Assembly (NCBI GenBank): GCA_963831385.1
Contig: CAWHPW010000012.1
Span: 124,001-188,000 of the forward strand
Direction: 5' to 3'
DNA length: 64,000 nucleotides
DNA from: JACVRX01 sp963831385
Lineage (GTDB): Bacteria > Actinomycetota > Actinomycetes > Jiangellales > Jiangellaceae
The notes under the pieces were generated by a model, which was not told the origin of the DNA, ran no database searches, and saw only the letters and a program-made list of their open reading frames with translations. Below, in pieces: positions 50,095 through 58,949 of the stretch (its first letter is position 1; each line of letters starts with the position of its first letter). The position numbers and the translations under genes were made by a program.

Positions 50095-51994
50095 TCTCAC
50101 CTTCCGGGAGAGCCAGGTCCTGCTCGACAACTTGCGGAGCCAACCCGCCAGCGGGCGCGACGTACGGTGTGCTCAGCTGCTCCGCGCCAAGGGGTGCCAC
50201 GCGTCCGGTCTGCGCCCAGGAGAGAACATTGGCCACGACCTGACCGACGACGGCAGCATCCTCGTCGCTGATGACGAGTGGCTGCTGCGGATTGCCCCAA
50301 CGCCAGTTGTCCGGGGCCGAGCCGATCAGGAACGGCGAATATGCGAACGTCGAACCGCCGAAGACGCGGGCGCCTGAGTCTGCGTCCGTGCGCGCGACGA
50401 TGTCCATTCGGCGCGGCTCGCTCCCGATCTTGCAGAAATCCAGGGACGCGGTGTGCAGGATTTCCGTTCCGTCGGGGATCGGAGCCTCACTGATCGGGTG
50501 GACCCAGTCGTTCTCGCCGTTCACGAACCCTTCCAGCGTGGTGCCGGGAGTAATTCCGGACCACAGCCAATTCGAATCCGTCGTGACCGAGCCATTGGAC
50601 GGGCAGCCGTACTCGGCCCCCAAGATTGCCTGTTCGTGCAAATCGCGGCCGCGATGGCGCCAGGTGGTGGAATACGGCCACGCACTCCAGCGCTCATGCA
50701 CTTCGAATTGGCTGCCCGTGGAGTTCGGCCTGATCTGGCGGAATATCTGATTGGCCCCGAAGGACACCAGATTGACGCCTTCAGCGATGGCGTCGACGAC
50801 GCCGGCGCGCATGGCTGGGGAGTAATACTCGTCATGCGCTGGCAGGATGAGGGTTTCCGCGCGGCTGGCGACCTCGGTCGGCCGAAAATGCAGGTCCATG
50901 TCGGTCCAGTACCCGACGTCGTAGCCGTTCTTCTCCAGCCAGTAGACCAAGCCGTACTCGAGGCTCAGGTACTGACCCGACCCCTGCCCCTCGAGGTACG
51001 GCCGATTGAACGTCAGACTGGCAGAGCCAGGGGTGGTATAGAACGAGCGGCCACCGAACTTGTTGTACGCCTGCCAGGTCGTCGTCGCCTGCACCAGCAG
51101 CAGCGCATGTCTCGTGCCGGTGTCATCGCGGACGGTGAACGGGACATAGGTCGCCATACCTGTCTTGTCCGAGATCTTGACGAGGTAAGTGCCTGGCGTG
51201 AAGCTGCCGTCGACTCGGATACCGAGAGAAAGAAACCAGGCACCGGCATCGACCATCTGTTGGGGTTGCGATGGAACACGGCCCTGCACGATGACCGGCG
51301 CCGGCTGCGCACCGCCGAGCGAATTTCCTTCCGTTGCCCATACCAGCCGGGCGCCGATACCGCCGTAATACCCCATGCGGAACACTTCAGCAGTGACCCA
51401 TGGCGACGACGTGCAATGGACCCGCAGGTAGACAGTCTCACCACAGGTATAGGAGTCTTTGCCGCTGTACGCCGACAATTTCGCCGGATCAAAGCTGCTC
51501 GGCTCGATTTGCCAGCCAGAAGTGCCGGGCTTGGCGTTCTCCTCGATGATGTAGTCCGTGCCCCATGAGGCGACACATGGTGTCCCCCGGTCGACCAATG
51601 TGATGGTGCCCGTGGCGTACGTGAGCACCGTCCCGTTGACCGTGGACGCGGTCAGCCAGAGCGGAAAAGTACCTGCCTGGCGCCACGTCAGCCCGGATAC
51701 CGGAATGACCAGGTTGGCGCCGGCGGGCAAGGCTAGCGGCTTGGCTGGCCGCCAGATGATCTGGTTGGGCCGGTAATACGCGACGGTCCCGGATGACGAG
51801 CGAAGCCTGCCGAAGTTGGTGTTGGTCGGAACCGACATGACGATGTGTGTCAGCGTGCCACCGCGCGTCAGCGGTGCGCGATAGGTCAGGGTCTGCTGTC
51901 TGGCCCAGGCGTCGGTCGTGGAGGTATGCAGTCCGAGGGGGACTGGCGGAGGGAGCGCTGCGCGAGCAGATTCGTCGGCGTCCGACGTTGCCAT
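50087..51994 (-). CDS. N,N-dimethylformamidase beta-subunit-like protein, copy 1 (no signal peptide)
   Basis: A 635-residue protein whose central and C-terminal parts match the large-subunit-like domain of dimethylformamidase. Visible are an Ig-like N-terminal region (TLTYRAPLTRGGTLTHIVMS), PCVASWGTDYI, EVFRMGYYGGIGARLVW, TTTWQAYNKFGGRSFYTT, and the amidotransferase-like core LILPAHDEYYSPAMRAGVVD with VSFGANQIFRQIR. The copy at 53.4 kb is very similar, but this copy starts MATSDADESARAALPPP and lacks a signal peptide; the frame upstream holds only a weak hydrophobic patch before an in-frame stop. It may be cytosolic, or its true start lost. Formamidase activity is not implied; the role in this cluster is unknown. 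The gene overlaps the acetoacetyl-CoA synthetase start. Confidence 0.7.
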   Translation of the reverse strand: MATSDADESARAALPPPVPLGLHTSTTDAWARQQTLTYRAPLTRGGTLTHIVMSVPTNTNFGRLRSSSGTVAYYRPNQIIWRPAKPLALPAGANLVIPVSGLTWRQAGTFPLWLTASTVNGTVLTYATGTITLVDRGTPCVASWGTDYIIEENAKPGTSGWQIEPSSFDPAKLSAYSGKDSYTCGETVYLRVHCTSSPWVTAEVFRMGYYGGIGARLVWATEGNSLGGAQPAPVIVQGRVPSQPQQMVDAGAWFLSLGIRVDGSFTPGTYLVKISDKTGMATYVPFTVRDDTGTRHALLLVQATTTWQAYNKFGGRSFYTTPGSASLTFNRPYLEGQGSGQYLSLEYGLVYWLEKNGYDVGYWTDMDLHFRPTEVASRAETLILPAHDEYYSPAMRAGVVDAIAEGVNLVSFGANQIFRQIRPNSTGSQFEVHERWSAWPYSTTWRHRGRDLHEQAILGAEYGCPSNGSVTTDSNWLWSGITPGTTLEGFVNGENDWVHPISEAPIPDGTEILHTASLDFCKIGSEPRRMDIVARTDADSGARVFGGSTFAYSPFLIGSAPDNWRWGNPQQPLVISDEDAAVVGQVVANVLSWAQTGRVAPLGAEQLSTPYVAPAGGLAPQVVEQDLALPEGESD

Positions 51995-52042
51995 GGTCAA
52001 GGCTATCGCGTAGCCCGGGCGTCGGACGAGTGGGCGAAACGA

Positions 52043-53305
52043 TCAGAGATGCTCGACCGAAGGAGCGGCGGGGACGACCCCACGCGTGTCGAGAATGCGG
52101 CGTGCCTTGGTGGCGAGCTGTTCCAGGTCGTAAGACGAATGACCCTGCAGCAAGATCGTCAGATCTGCTTCCACCAATGACGTGTCGAGGTCGTCGACCC
52201 GTTCCCGCACATCACCGGTCGTCTGCCAGGTCTCCAGATACGGGTCATGGAACGCGACCGAGGCGCCCCGTGCGACGAGTTGCTTGGCAAGCGGCACGGC
52301 TGGAGACTCCCGTTGGTCGGCGATGTCGGCCTTGTAGGTCACGCCGAGGAGCAACACGGTTGCTCCGTTAAGCGACTTTCGATCCGTGTTGAGGACCTCC
52401 TGGGCTCGCTGTACCACGTATGCGGGCATTGCCGCGTTGATCTCCTGCGCGAGCTCGACGAAGCGAAAGGGATACCCCAGCCTGGCTCGCACATTGTGGC
52501 TGAGGTAGTTCGGATCGATCGGGATGCAGTGCCCCCCGACACCCGGGCCGGGGTAGAACGGCTGGTATCCGAACGGCTTGGTGGCAGCGCAGCGGATCAC
52601 GTCCCACAGGTCGATCTGTAGCTCGTGACAGAACCTGGCCATCTCGTTCACGAGGGCGATGTTCACGTGTCGGTAGGTGTTCTCGAGCAGCTTGGCGGTC
52701 TCCGCCTCACGGGTGCCGCGGGCTCGAACGACCGTGTCGACGAACTGCGCGTAGAAGGCCACCGCACGGTCGGTGCATTGGGGTGTGTGGCCGCCGACGA
52801 TCTTGGGCGTGTTACGGATGTTGAACGCCGGGTTCCCCGGGTCGATGCGCTCGGGTGAGAACGCGAGATGGAAATCGACGCCGGCGACGAGCCCGCTGGC
52901 CTCGAGCAGCGGGCGTACCACCTCTTCCGTCGTGCCCGGGTAGGTCGTCGACTCCAATACCACCAACATGCCTGGCCGCAACTGCGCGGCCACGCCGACC
53001 ATCGCGGACCGGACGGCCGACAAGTCAGGACCTCGTTCTTCGGTCAACGGAGTGGGGACGCAGACGATGACTGTGTCCACGGCATCGAGGTCGTGGTCGT
53101 CGGTGCTGGCGCGGAATCCGGCGGCACACATCGCCCGAACATCGGAGTCGCTGAGGTCATCGATGTGCGAGACGCCGGAGTTGAGCCCGTCCACCACCGC
53201 CTGACTGACGTCGATCCCCAGGACGGACAGCCCGGAGCGGACAGCCTCGCTGGCCAGCGGCAGCCCCACGTAGCCGAGCCCAACTACGGCTAGATCCGTC
53301 GCCAT
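52043..53305 (-). CDS. wbpA: UDP-N-acetylglucosamine 6-dehydrogenase (WbpA-like)
   Basis: A 420-residue nucleotide-sugar dehydrogenase giving a UDP-HexNAc uronate. Blocks include LAVVGLGYVGLPLASEAVRS, VLESTTYPGTTEEVVRPLLE, AFSPERIDPGNPAFNIRNTP, AKLLENTYRHVNIALVNEMA, the catalytic Cys in GPGVGGHCIPIDPNYLS, and the C-terminal LLLGVTYKADIADQRESPA. The DPGNP and HCIPIDPxYL patterns match WbpA of the UDP-GlcNAc branch more closely than the dehydrogenase at 42.7 kb. It lies between two dimethylformamidase-like paralogues on the same strand. ATG 53305 is the start. Confidence 0.9.
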   Translation of the reverse strand: MATDLAVVGLGYVGLPLASEAVRSGLSVLGIDVSQAVVDGLNSGVSHIDDLSDSDVRAMCAAGFRASTDDHDLDAVDTVIVCVPTPLTEERGPDLSAVRSAMVGVAAQLRPGMLVVLESTTYPGTTEEVVRPLLEASGLVAGVDFHLAFSPERIDPGNPAFNIRNTPKIVGGHTPQCTDRAVAFYAQFVDTVVRARGTREAETAKLLENTYRHVNIALVNEMARFCHELQIDLWDVIRCAATKPFGYQPFYPGPGVGGHCIPIDPNYLSHNVRARLGYPFRFVELAQEINAAMPAYVVQRAQEVLNTDRKSLNGATVLLLGVTYKADIADQRESPAVPLAKQLVARGASVAFHDPYLETWQTTGDVRERVDDLDTSLVEADLTILLQGHSSYDLEQLATKARRILDTRGVVPAAPSVEHL

Positions 53306-53423
53306 GTCCGGTCCTCCTCCAACGGCAGCGACGAGGGTGCCACGCGGGCCGGTGTTCGCGCCAGTACTCGGGCGCTGACCCCTGCTGTGTGCTCGCGTCC
53401 CGTTCTTGGCAGACGGACCGAAC

Positions 53424-55403
53424 TCAGGGCCGAGGCAGAGCTTTGTCCTGCTCGATGACTTGCGGAGCCACCCCGTCCCGGGGCGAGATGAACTCCGTGC
53501 TCGGCGGCGCCACGCGAGCTGCTGCTCCCGGTCCTTCGTCGCCAGTGCTCGCCCAGGAGAGAATGCGGGCGACCATCTGACCGACTGCCGCCGCGTCGCC
53601 GGAGCTCACCACGAGGGGAACCTGCGGGTTGCCGGTGCGCCAGTTGGTCGGGCACGACGCGATCAGGAAGCACGAGTAAGCGAAGGTTGAGCCGCCATAG
53701 ACCCGCGCGCCCGATGCAGCATCGGTCCGGGCGACGATGTCCATGCGCTGCTGCTCGCTCGGAATCGTGCAGTAGTCCAAGGGGGCCGTCTGCAGAATTT
53801 CGGTGCCCGCCGGAATGGGTGCTTGGTTGGCCGGGTGCACCCAGTCGTTCTCCCCGTTGACAAATCCCTCCAGCTTTGTGCCGGGGGCTACTCCGGCCCA
53901 TATCCAGCTCGAATTCGTCGTGACCGTGCCATTCGACGGGCAGCCGTATTCTGCCCCCAGGATCGCCTGTTCGTGATACTGCTGGCCGCGATAACGCCAG
54001 GTTGTTGAGTACGGCCAAGAGCTCCAGCGCTCGTATACCTCGAATTGGCTCCCCGTGGAGTTCGGCTTGATCTGCCGATATATCTGGTTGGCCCCGAAGG
54101 AAACCAGGTTCACACCTTGGGCGACGGCGTTGACGATGCCCGTGCGCATGTTCGGCGAGTAGTACTCGTCATGCGCCGGCAAGATGAGTGTCTGCGCCCG
54201 ACTGGCGACCTCGGTCGACCGGAAATGCAGATCCATGTCGGCCCAGTACCCGACGTCGTAGTTGTTCTTCTCCAGCCAGTAGACCAAGCCGTACTCGAGG
54301 CCCAAGTACTGACCCGAACCCTGCCCCTCCAGATAAGGCCGATTGAACGTCAGATAGGCAGAGCCGGGAGTCGTGTAGAACGATCGGCCACCGAACTTGT
54401 TGTACGCCTGCCAGGTGGTCGTTCCCTGCTGCAGCAGCAGCGAGTGCTGCGTGCCGGTGTCGTCCCGGACGGTGAACGGGACGTAGGTATACCTGCCCAG
54501 CTTGTCAGTTATCTTGACCAGGTAGGTGCCGGGAGTGTAGCTGCCGTCGACGCGGATCCCGACGGTGAGGAACCACGAGCTCGCATCGACCATGTTCGAG
54601 GGCCGCGACGGGACACCTCCCTGCACGATGACCGGAGCCGGCTGGGTCCCACCGAGCGAGTCGCCCTCCGTTCTCCACACCCGGCGCGCACCAATCCCGC
54701 CGTAATATCCCATCCGGAACACTTCGGCGGTGACCCAGGTCGCGAGCGGTGCATTGACCCGGAAATAGGCAGTCTCGCCACACGTATAGGAGTCCTTGGT
54801 GCTGTATGCGGACAACTTCGTGGAGTCGAAAGTACTCGGATTGATTTGCCAGCCAGGGGTTCCCGGTTTGGCGTTCTCCGTCTGTATGTAGGACGTGTCC
54901 CAGGAGGCGACACACGGTGTCGTCCGGTCGACGAGCGCTATGGTGCCCGTCCCATACGTGAGAACCGTGCCGTTGGCAGTAGATGCGGTCAGCCAGAGCG
55001 GGAAAGTGCCTTCCTGGCGCCACGTCAACCCGGATACGGGAATGACGAGGTTCACACCAGCCGGCAAGACCAGCGGCTGGGCCGGCCGCCAGATGATCTG
55101 GTTGGGCCGGTAATACGCGACCGTGCCGGAGGACGAACGAAGGTTGCCGAAATTGGTATTGGTGGGAACCGACATGACGATATGTGTCAGCGTGCCGCCG
55201 TAGGTGAGCTTGGCGCGATACGTCAGTGTCTGCTGCCGGGCCCAGGCATCCGTGGTCGAGGCGTTCAGGCCGAGCGGAACCGGCGGCGGCAACGCCGCGC
55301 TGGCGGGAACGGCGTCGCGTACCACGGTCAACGGCACGATGACCGCCATTGCCGCAAGGACGATGAAGCCGCGAAGGAATAGCGTCGCTCGGCTGGTCAA
55401 CAC
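53424..55403 (-). CDS. Secreted N,N-dimethylformamidase beta-subunit-like protein, copy 2
   Basis: A 659-residue paralogue of copy 1, identical at most aligned positions by eye over about 600 residues. It has a clear signal peptide (LFLRGFIVLAAMAVIVPLTV, then VPASA) and so is exported. The body shows the Ig-like TLTYRAKLTYGGTLTHIVMS, PCVASWDTSYI, DSYTCGETAYFRV, EVFRMGYYGGIGARRVW, the LILPAHDEYYSPNMRTGIVN core and GCPSNGTVTTNSSW. A Cys pair in YSCFLIASCPTNW is YSPFLIGSAPDNW in copy 1, and copy 1 has its own VHC, so disulfides may differ. GTG 55403 is chosen, with a G-rich Shine-Dalgarno; a TTG further upstream is less likely. Function in the glycan cluster is unknown. Confidence 0.75.
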   Translation of the reverse strand: MLTSRATLFLRGFIVLAAMAVIVPLTVVRDAVPASAALPPPVPLGLNASTTDAWARQQTLTYRAKLTYGGTLTHIVMSVPTNTNFGNLRSSSGTVAYYRPNQIIWRPAQPLVLPAGVNLVIPVSGLTWRQEGTFPLWLTASTANGTVLTYGTGTIALVDRTTPCVASWDTSYIQTENAKPGTPGWQINPSTFDSTKLSAYSTKDSYTCGETAYFRVNAPLATWVTAEVFRMGYYGGIGARRVWRTEGDSLGGTQPAPVIVQGGVPSRPSNMVDASSWFLTVGIRVDGSYTPGTYLVKITDKLGRYTYVPFTVRDDTGTQHSLLLQQGTTTWQAYNKFGGRSFYTTPGSAYLTFNRPYLEGQGSGQYLGLEYGLVYWLEKNNYDVGYWADMDLHFRSTEVASRAQTLILPAHDEYYSPNMRTGIVNAVAQGVNLVSFGANQIYRQIKPNSTGSQFEVYERWSSWPYSTTWRYRGQQYHEQAILGAEYGCPSNGTVTTNSSWIWAGVAPGTKLEGFVNGENDWVHPANQAPIPAGTEILQTAPLDYCTIPSEQQRMDIVARTDAASGARVYGGSTFAYSCFLIASCPTNWRTGNPQVPLVVSSGDAAAVGQMVARILSWASTGDEGPGAAARVAPPSTEFISPRDGVAPQVIEQDKALPRP

Positions 55404-55509
55404 GATCCTGGCCCCCTTGAATCCCACCCTTTGCGTACCCAATCCACAGCGTGACGATTGCCGGAGGGGACGCGGGCTGGAGCCTACCTGACCGAACTAG
55501 AGAATCGCA

Positions 55510-55532
55510 GCCGAACCAAGCAGATTTTCGGC
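55510..55532 (-). terminator. Candidate terminator hairpin after the LCP gene
   Basis: gccgaa (55510-55515) and ttcggc (55527-55532) pair as a 6-bp stem with an 11-base loop, directly after the LCP stop on the minus strand. There is no U-tract. Confidence 0.35.
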
Positions 55533-55533
55533 G

Positions 55534-56589
55534 CTAGTTGATGAGCTCTCCGGTAACAAGATCACCATGCGTGGCAACGAACGATCTGACGTCGTCCGCA
55601 CGGACGGCCGTCCAGAGCAGGCCCGCCGTCTCGGCGTCATAGACGACGATGCTTGCCGCACCTGCCCAGCCGGTCCCGTGCGTCGGAACCGTCAGCAGGG
55701 TGATGTCGTCGCCGCCCAGGTCACCCAGCGAGAGGGCCAGACCCATCAGGCCCGTGGTGGAGAGCTCGTCGTCGACCTTCGCCGCATCGCCGACCGCATC
55801 GAGAACCTTCAGCAACCGACTCGGATCGGACACGATGTCGCCGGCTCCCAACTGGCGCAGCAGCGCGCGCAAGTAGTTCTGCTGGCGCTTGACTCGGTCG
55901 AAGTCGCCCGCGGGCAGGCCCTTGCGCTCACGTACGTACTGCAGTGCCTGCTCGCCGGTCAGCGTGTGTGTCCCCGCCGGGAAGGTGGTGCCGTCCGCCG
56001 TGACGACGGGCTCCGCGAACGTCAACTCGACGCCACCCAACGCGTCGGTCAGGGCCCGGAAGCCGCTCCAGTCGATGATGGCCAAGTGGTCCATCCGCAG
56101 TCCGGTCAGTTCCTCCACGGTCTGGACGTACAGCGGCGGGCCGCCGAAGGAATATGCCGCATTGATCTTGTTCTCGCCGTGCCCGGGAATGGGTACCCAG
56201 GTGTCGCGCGGGATCGAGATGAGGTAGGCCTCGTCGCGCGCCTCGTTGAGATGCAGGATCATCACCGCGTCGGTTCGTGCCTCACCCTCCTCGAACGAGC
56301 CCACGCTTGCCTCACTGTCCAGGCCGGCGAGCAGGAAGTTCATGCTGCCGTCGGGGGCCGGTGTCGGCCGGGTGTCTTCCGGAATCTCGAATGCGTCCGG
56401 AATGCGCTCGATACTGCTGGACACGTCCCGGACCTTCCACCACGCGCCGGCGGCGATGAGCAGCACGACCGACAACAGAGCGGCCAGGCAAGCGAGTAGC
56501 AGCAACCAACCGCGCGGGCGACCGGACCGCCTGTCACGTCGCGAGGACGGAGCGGCCGTTTCGCCTTTCTGGGTCGTCCCCTCGTCCAT
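55534..56589 (-). CDS. LCP family glycan ligase
   Basis: The third LCP protein in the window, 351 residues. A basic N-terminus precedes one transmembrane helix (LLLLACLAALLSVVLLIAAG, about residues 27-46) and the extracellular LCP domain: MNFLLAGLDSEASVGSFEEG, TDAVMILHLNEARDEAYLIS, IPRDTWVPIPGHGENKINAA, LTDALGGVELTFAEP and QYVRERKGLPAGDFDRVKRQ, with the Arg and Asp residues used to bind the pyrophosphate. ATG 56589 was chosen; an upstream in-frame ATG at 56649 would add 20 residues. With the exporter and transferases it would finish wall attachment. Confidence 0.88.
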   Translation of the reverse strand: MDEGTTQKGETAAPSSRRDRRSGRPRGWLLLLACLAALLSVVLLIAAGAWWKVRDVSSSIERIPDAFEIPEDTRPTPAPDGSMNFLLAGLDSEASVGSFEEGEARTDAVMILHLNEARDEAYLISIPRDTWVPIPGHGENKINAAYSFGGPPLYVQTVEELTGLRMDHLAIIDWSGFRALTDALGGVELTFAEPVVTADGTTFPAGTHTLTGEQALQYVRERKGLPAGDFDRVKRQQNYLRALLRQLGAGDIVSDPSRLLKVLDAVGDAAKVDDELSTTGLMGLALSLGDLGGDDITLLTVPTHGTGWAGAASIVVYDAETAGLLWTAVRADDVRSFVATHGDLVTGELIN

Positions 56590-56710
56590 CGCTGCCCGGT
56601 TCGGTCCGTTATGCGGTCGATGTAAGGATCGCACACTCCGGTCGGGCATCGGCCCACTACGATGATCGGCCGAGGCAAACCGTCGGGGGAGAAGACGAAG
56701 GCGAGCAGTT

Positions 56711-57199
56711 GTGCCGGAGAAGCCCGTAAGAGCGGCGATCGTGAGTGGGTATTTCAGCCCCCTGCACGAAGGACATCTCGACCTGTTCGAGGCTGCTCGG
56801 TCACGTTCGGGATACCTCATCGTCATCGTCAACAACGATCGTCAGCAGGTCCTCAAGAAGGGTCGGGTCATCCAGCCGGAAGGACCGAGGATGCGCATCG
56901 TGTCGGCGCTTCGCGTCGTCGATGCCGCGTACCTCGCGGTCGAGGACGGTCCAGGTATCGACGGCACATTCGACGTGGTGCGCAGGGACTATCCGACCAC
57001 CGACCTCGAGTTCTGCAACGGCGGCGACCGACGAGACATCAGCACGCTCCCTCCAGACGAGGTAGCCTCCGCCGCGCGAAACAAGATCACTTTGCTCTAC
57101 GGCGTCGGTGGGACCGACAAGGCGGACTCCAGCTCGCGAATCGTCGCCGCCATGGAGGCATCCGCGCCACCGGCCGCCGAGGGGCGGGGTTTCGGGTAG
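56711..57199 (+). CDS. Adenylyl/cytidylyltransferase family protein (RfaE2/TagD-like)
   Basis: A 162-residue nucleotidyltransferase with the HxGH motif in GYFSPLHEGHLDLFEAARS, then the turn IVNNDRQQVLKKGRVIQPEG and RMRIVSALRVVDAAYLAVED. Members activate phosphosugars or glycerol-3-phosphate, for example heptose-1-phosphate to ADP-heptose. The substrate cannot be told from sequence; no heptose kinase or epimerase is seen here. GTG 56711 is the start, with a possible TACGAT -10 about 48 bases upstream. It diverges from the LCP gene and is the last gene of the island. Confidence 0.75.
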   Translation: MPEKPVRAAIVSGYFSPLHEGHLDLFEAARSRSGYLIVIVNNDRQQVLKKGRVIQPEGPRMRIVSALRVVDAAYLAVEDGPGIDGTFDVVRRDYPTTDLEFCNGGDRRDISTLPPDEVASAARNKITLLYGVGGTDKADSSSRIVAAMEASAPPAAEGRGFG

Positions 57200-57202
57200 C
57201 CC

Positions 57203-57934
57203 TCAGCCGCCGTTCGGCTCGGGGGAGTCGCTGAACGGGTGTGCGGTGACGAAGTCACGGATCACCTCACCGGAGAGCTCGCCGCAGTACTGCCGGAAGC
57301 CCTGCTCGGCACCCCAGTGCGTCAACGCGAAGGACGTACCCTCAGGGAATTCGCCGCGTTCGGTGTCCCACGGCGCGACCACGAACTTGCCCGCGACCTG
57401 CTCGGTGACGTCTTCGCTCTCGGTCACCTTTGTCCCGAGCTCCTGCAGCGTCTCCTGTTCCGTTTCGAGGACCGACGGGTCGTACCAGAGGATGGTGTAC
57501 CCGTGCTCGAGGTTGTGCACGAGCTGCTCGATCTCCGGGCTGTCGTCTGGCGTGTAGAACTTGCGCGTGAACGGCGCCGGCACCTGGTAGTGCGGTCCAG
57601 ACGTCGGGGGCGCCGAAGCGTAGTCGATCTGTTCGCCGTCGGGCCGGTGGTCTGAGCTGCCGGTCTGTTCCTCCTGCGTGACTGCCTCACAGGAGGCTTC
57701 CGAGGCGGACACTCCGATGTCTGACCAGTCCCGCCGAGCTGGGTCGTCGAGCCATCCTCGAATCAACGGCACGGCCGCGGCCGCGATCAGTCCGAGTCCC
57801 ACTGCCACGGCGATCCCGACGAACAGGAGCGTCCGGCGCCGCTCGGAGCGTTGCTGCTCGCGACGCAGCGCATCGACCTTTTCGCGCCGAGCGGTCTCCG
57901 GTCGTTTGACCGGCTTCTTGGTGTTCTTCGCCAC
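57203..57934 (-). CDS. DUF3105 single-pass membrane protein
   Basis: A 243-residue protein with a Lys/Arg-rich cytosolic N-terminus, one transmembrane helix (LLFVGIAVAVGLGLIAAAAV, about residues 38-57) and an extracytoplasmic DUF3105 domain. Typical signature pieces are PPTSGPHYQVPAPF, QLVHNLEHGYTILWYDP and FVVAPWDTERGEFPEGTSFA, with conserved His and Tyr. The function of DUF3105 is unknown. GTG 57934 is the start. It is convergent with the nucleotidyltransferase gene, three bases apart. Confidence 0.82.
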   Translation of the reverse strand: MAKNTKKPVKRPETARREKVDALRREQQRSERRRTLLFVGIAVAVGLGLIAAAAVPLIRGWLDDPARRDWSDIGVSASEASCEAVTQEEQTGSSDHRPDGEQIDYASAPPTSGPHYQVPAPFTRKFYTPDDSPEIEQLVHNLEHGYTILWYDPSVLETEQETLQELGTKVTESEDVTEQVAGKFVVAPWDTERGEFPEGTSFALTHWGAEQGFRQYCGELSGEVIRDFVTAHPFSDSPEPNGG

Positions 57935-57983
57935 AGGGTTGCTTCGCTCCCGGAAAGTGCGGTTCGGTCGAGGGATTCTACGG

Positions 57984-58922
57984 ATGGCGGGCCAGGATGG
58001 TTCCGTGCGGGCCTTCGAGCGGGTGTGGCGACCTGGCCGCCCGGTGGACGTTGCCGGCACTCTGGGGGTCCACTGGCGCGGCCGTGGCGACCCGGCACAC
58101 CGGATAACGCCGGACGGCGCTGTGTGGCGCACCTGCCGGACCGCCGATGGCCCCGCCACGGTACGGGTGACCGCCCGGCCCGCCGACGGCGAGGTGGCCG
58201 CGACAGCGTGGGGACCGGGCGGGCCGAACACCCTGGAGGCCTTGCCGCAGTGGCTCGGGGCCGACGACGATCCAGCCGGCTTTCGCCCCGCCCATCCGCT
58301 GTTGGCCCGGGCGGCCCGGCGTCATGTCGGATTGCTGCTCAGCCGAACCGGCCTGGTGATGGAGGCGTTGGTGCCGGCCGTACTCGAGCAGAAGGTCACC
58401 GGTCGGGAGGCCTGGCGGGGGTGGCGGTCACTGCTGCTTCGTTTCGGCGACCCCGCTCCCGGGCCAGCACCTGAAGGCATGCGAGTGGTACCGACGCCGC
58501 GTCGCTGGGCGAGCCTGGCGTCATGGGAATGGCATCGCGCCGGCGTCGGCCCGAACCGGTCCGGGACTGTCGTGCGAGCCGCTCGGCTCGCCACCCGGCT
58601 GGAGGACGTGAAGGACCTGCCGGGTGGCGAGGCGGAGCGTCGGCTGCGCACGGTGCCGGGCATCGGCGCCTGGACGGCAGCCGAGGTCATGCAGCGGGCT
58701 CTTGGCGACCCGGACGCTGTCTCGGTTGGTGACTTCCACCTGCCTCGACTGGTGGCCTACAACCTGGCCGGCGAAGAACGCGCCGACGACGACCGGATGC
58801 TGGAGTTGCTCGAGCCCTATGCCGGACAGCGCTACCGCGCCTGCTTGTTGCTTGCCCGTGCGGGTGCCATGCCTCCCCGTCGCGCCCCCCGCCTGCCGGT
58901 CCGCGACTTCCGCCGGATCTGA
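57984..58922 (+). CDS. HhH-GPD DNA glycosylase, AlkA/3-methyladenine type
   Basis: A 312-residue base-excision repair glycosylase. The helix-hairpin-helix and Gly/Pro-rich loop appear as RLRTVPGIGAWTAAEVMQRA, and the catalytic Asp is in DAVSVGDFHLPRL. An N-terminal AlkA-like domain and the middle PAVLEQKVTGREAWRGWRSL helix fit the family. It should excise alkylated purines in the cytosol. ATG 57984 lies 49 bases from the divergent DUF3105 gene. A second possible glycosylase, AlkZ-like, is at 3.6 kb. Confidence 0.85.
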   Translation: MAGQDGSVRAFERVWRPGRPVDVAGTLGVHWRGRGDPAHRITPDGAVWRTCRTADGPATVRVTARPADGEVAATAWGPGGPNTLEALPQWLGADDDPAGFRPAHPLLARAARRHVGLLLSRTGLVMEALVPAVLEQKVTGREAWRGWRSLLLRFGDPAPGPAPEGMRVVPTPRRWASLASWEWHRAGVGPNRSGTVVRAARLATRLEDVKDLPGGEAERRLRTVPGIGAWTAAEVMQRALGDPDAVSVGDFHLPRLVAYNLAGEERADDDRMLELLEPYAGQRYRACLLLARAGAMPPRRAPRLPVRDFRRI

Positions 58923-58949
58923 CCGTCGCCGGAGAAGCGGTCACCGTGC

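Noticed and set aside
56711..57199. ADP-heptose pathway
   Set aside because: The nucleotidyltransferase fits the family, but no heptose isomerase, kinase, phosphatase or epimerase is in the window, so the substrate stays open.
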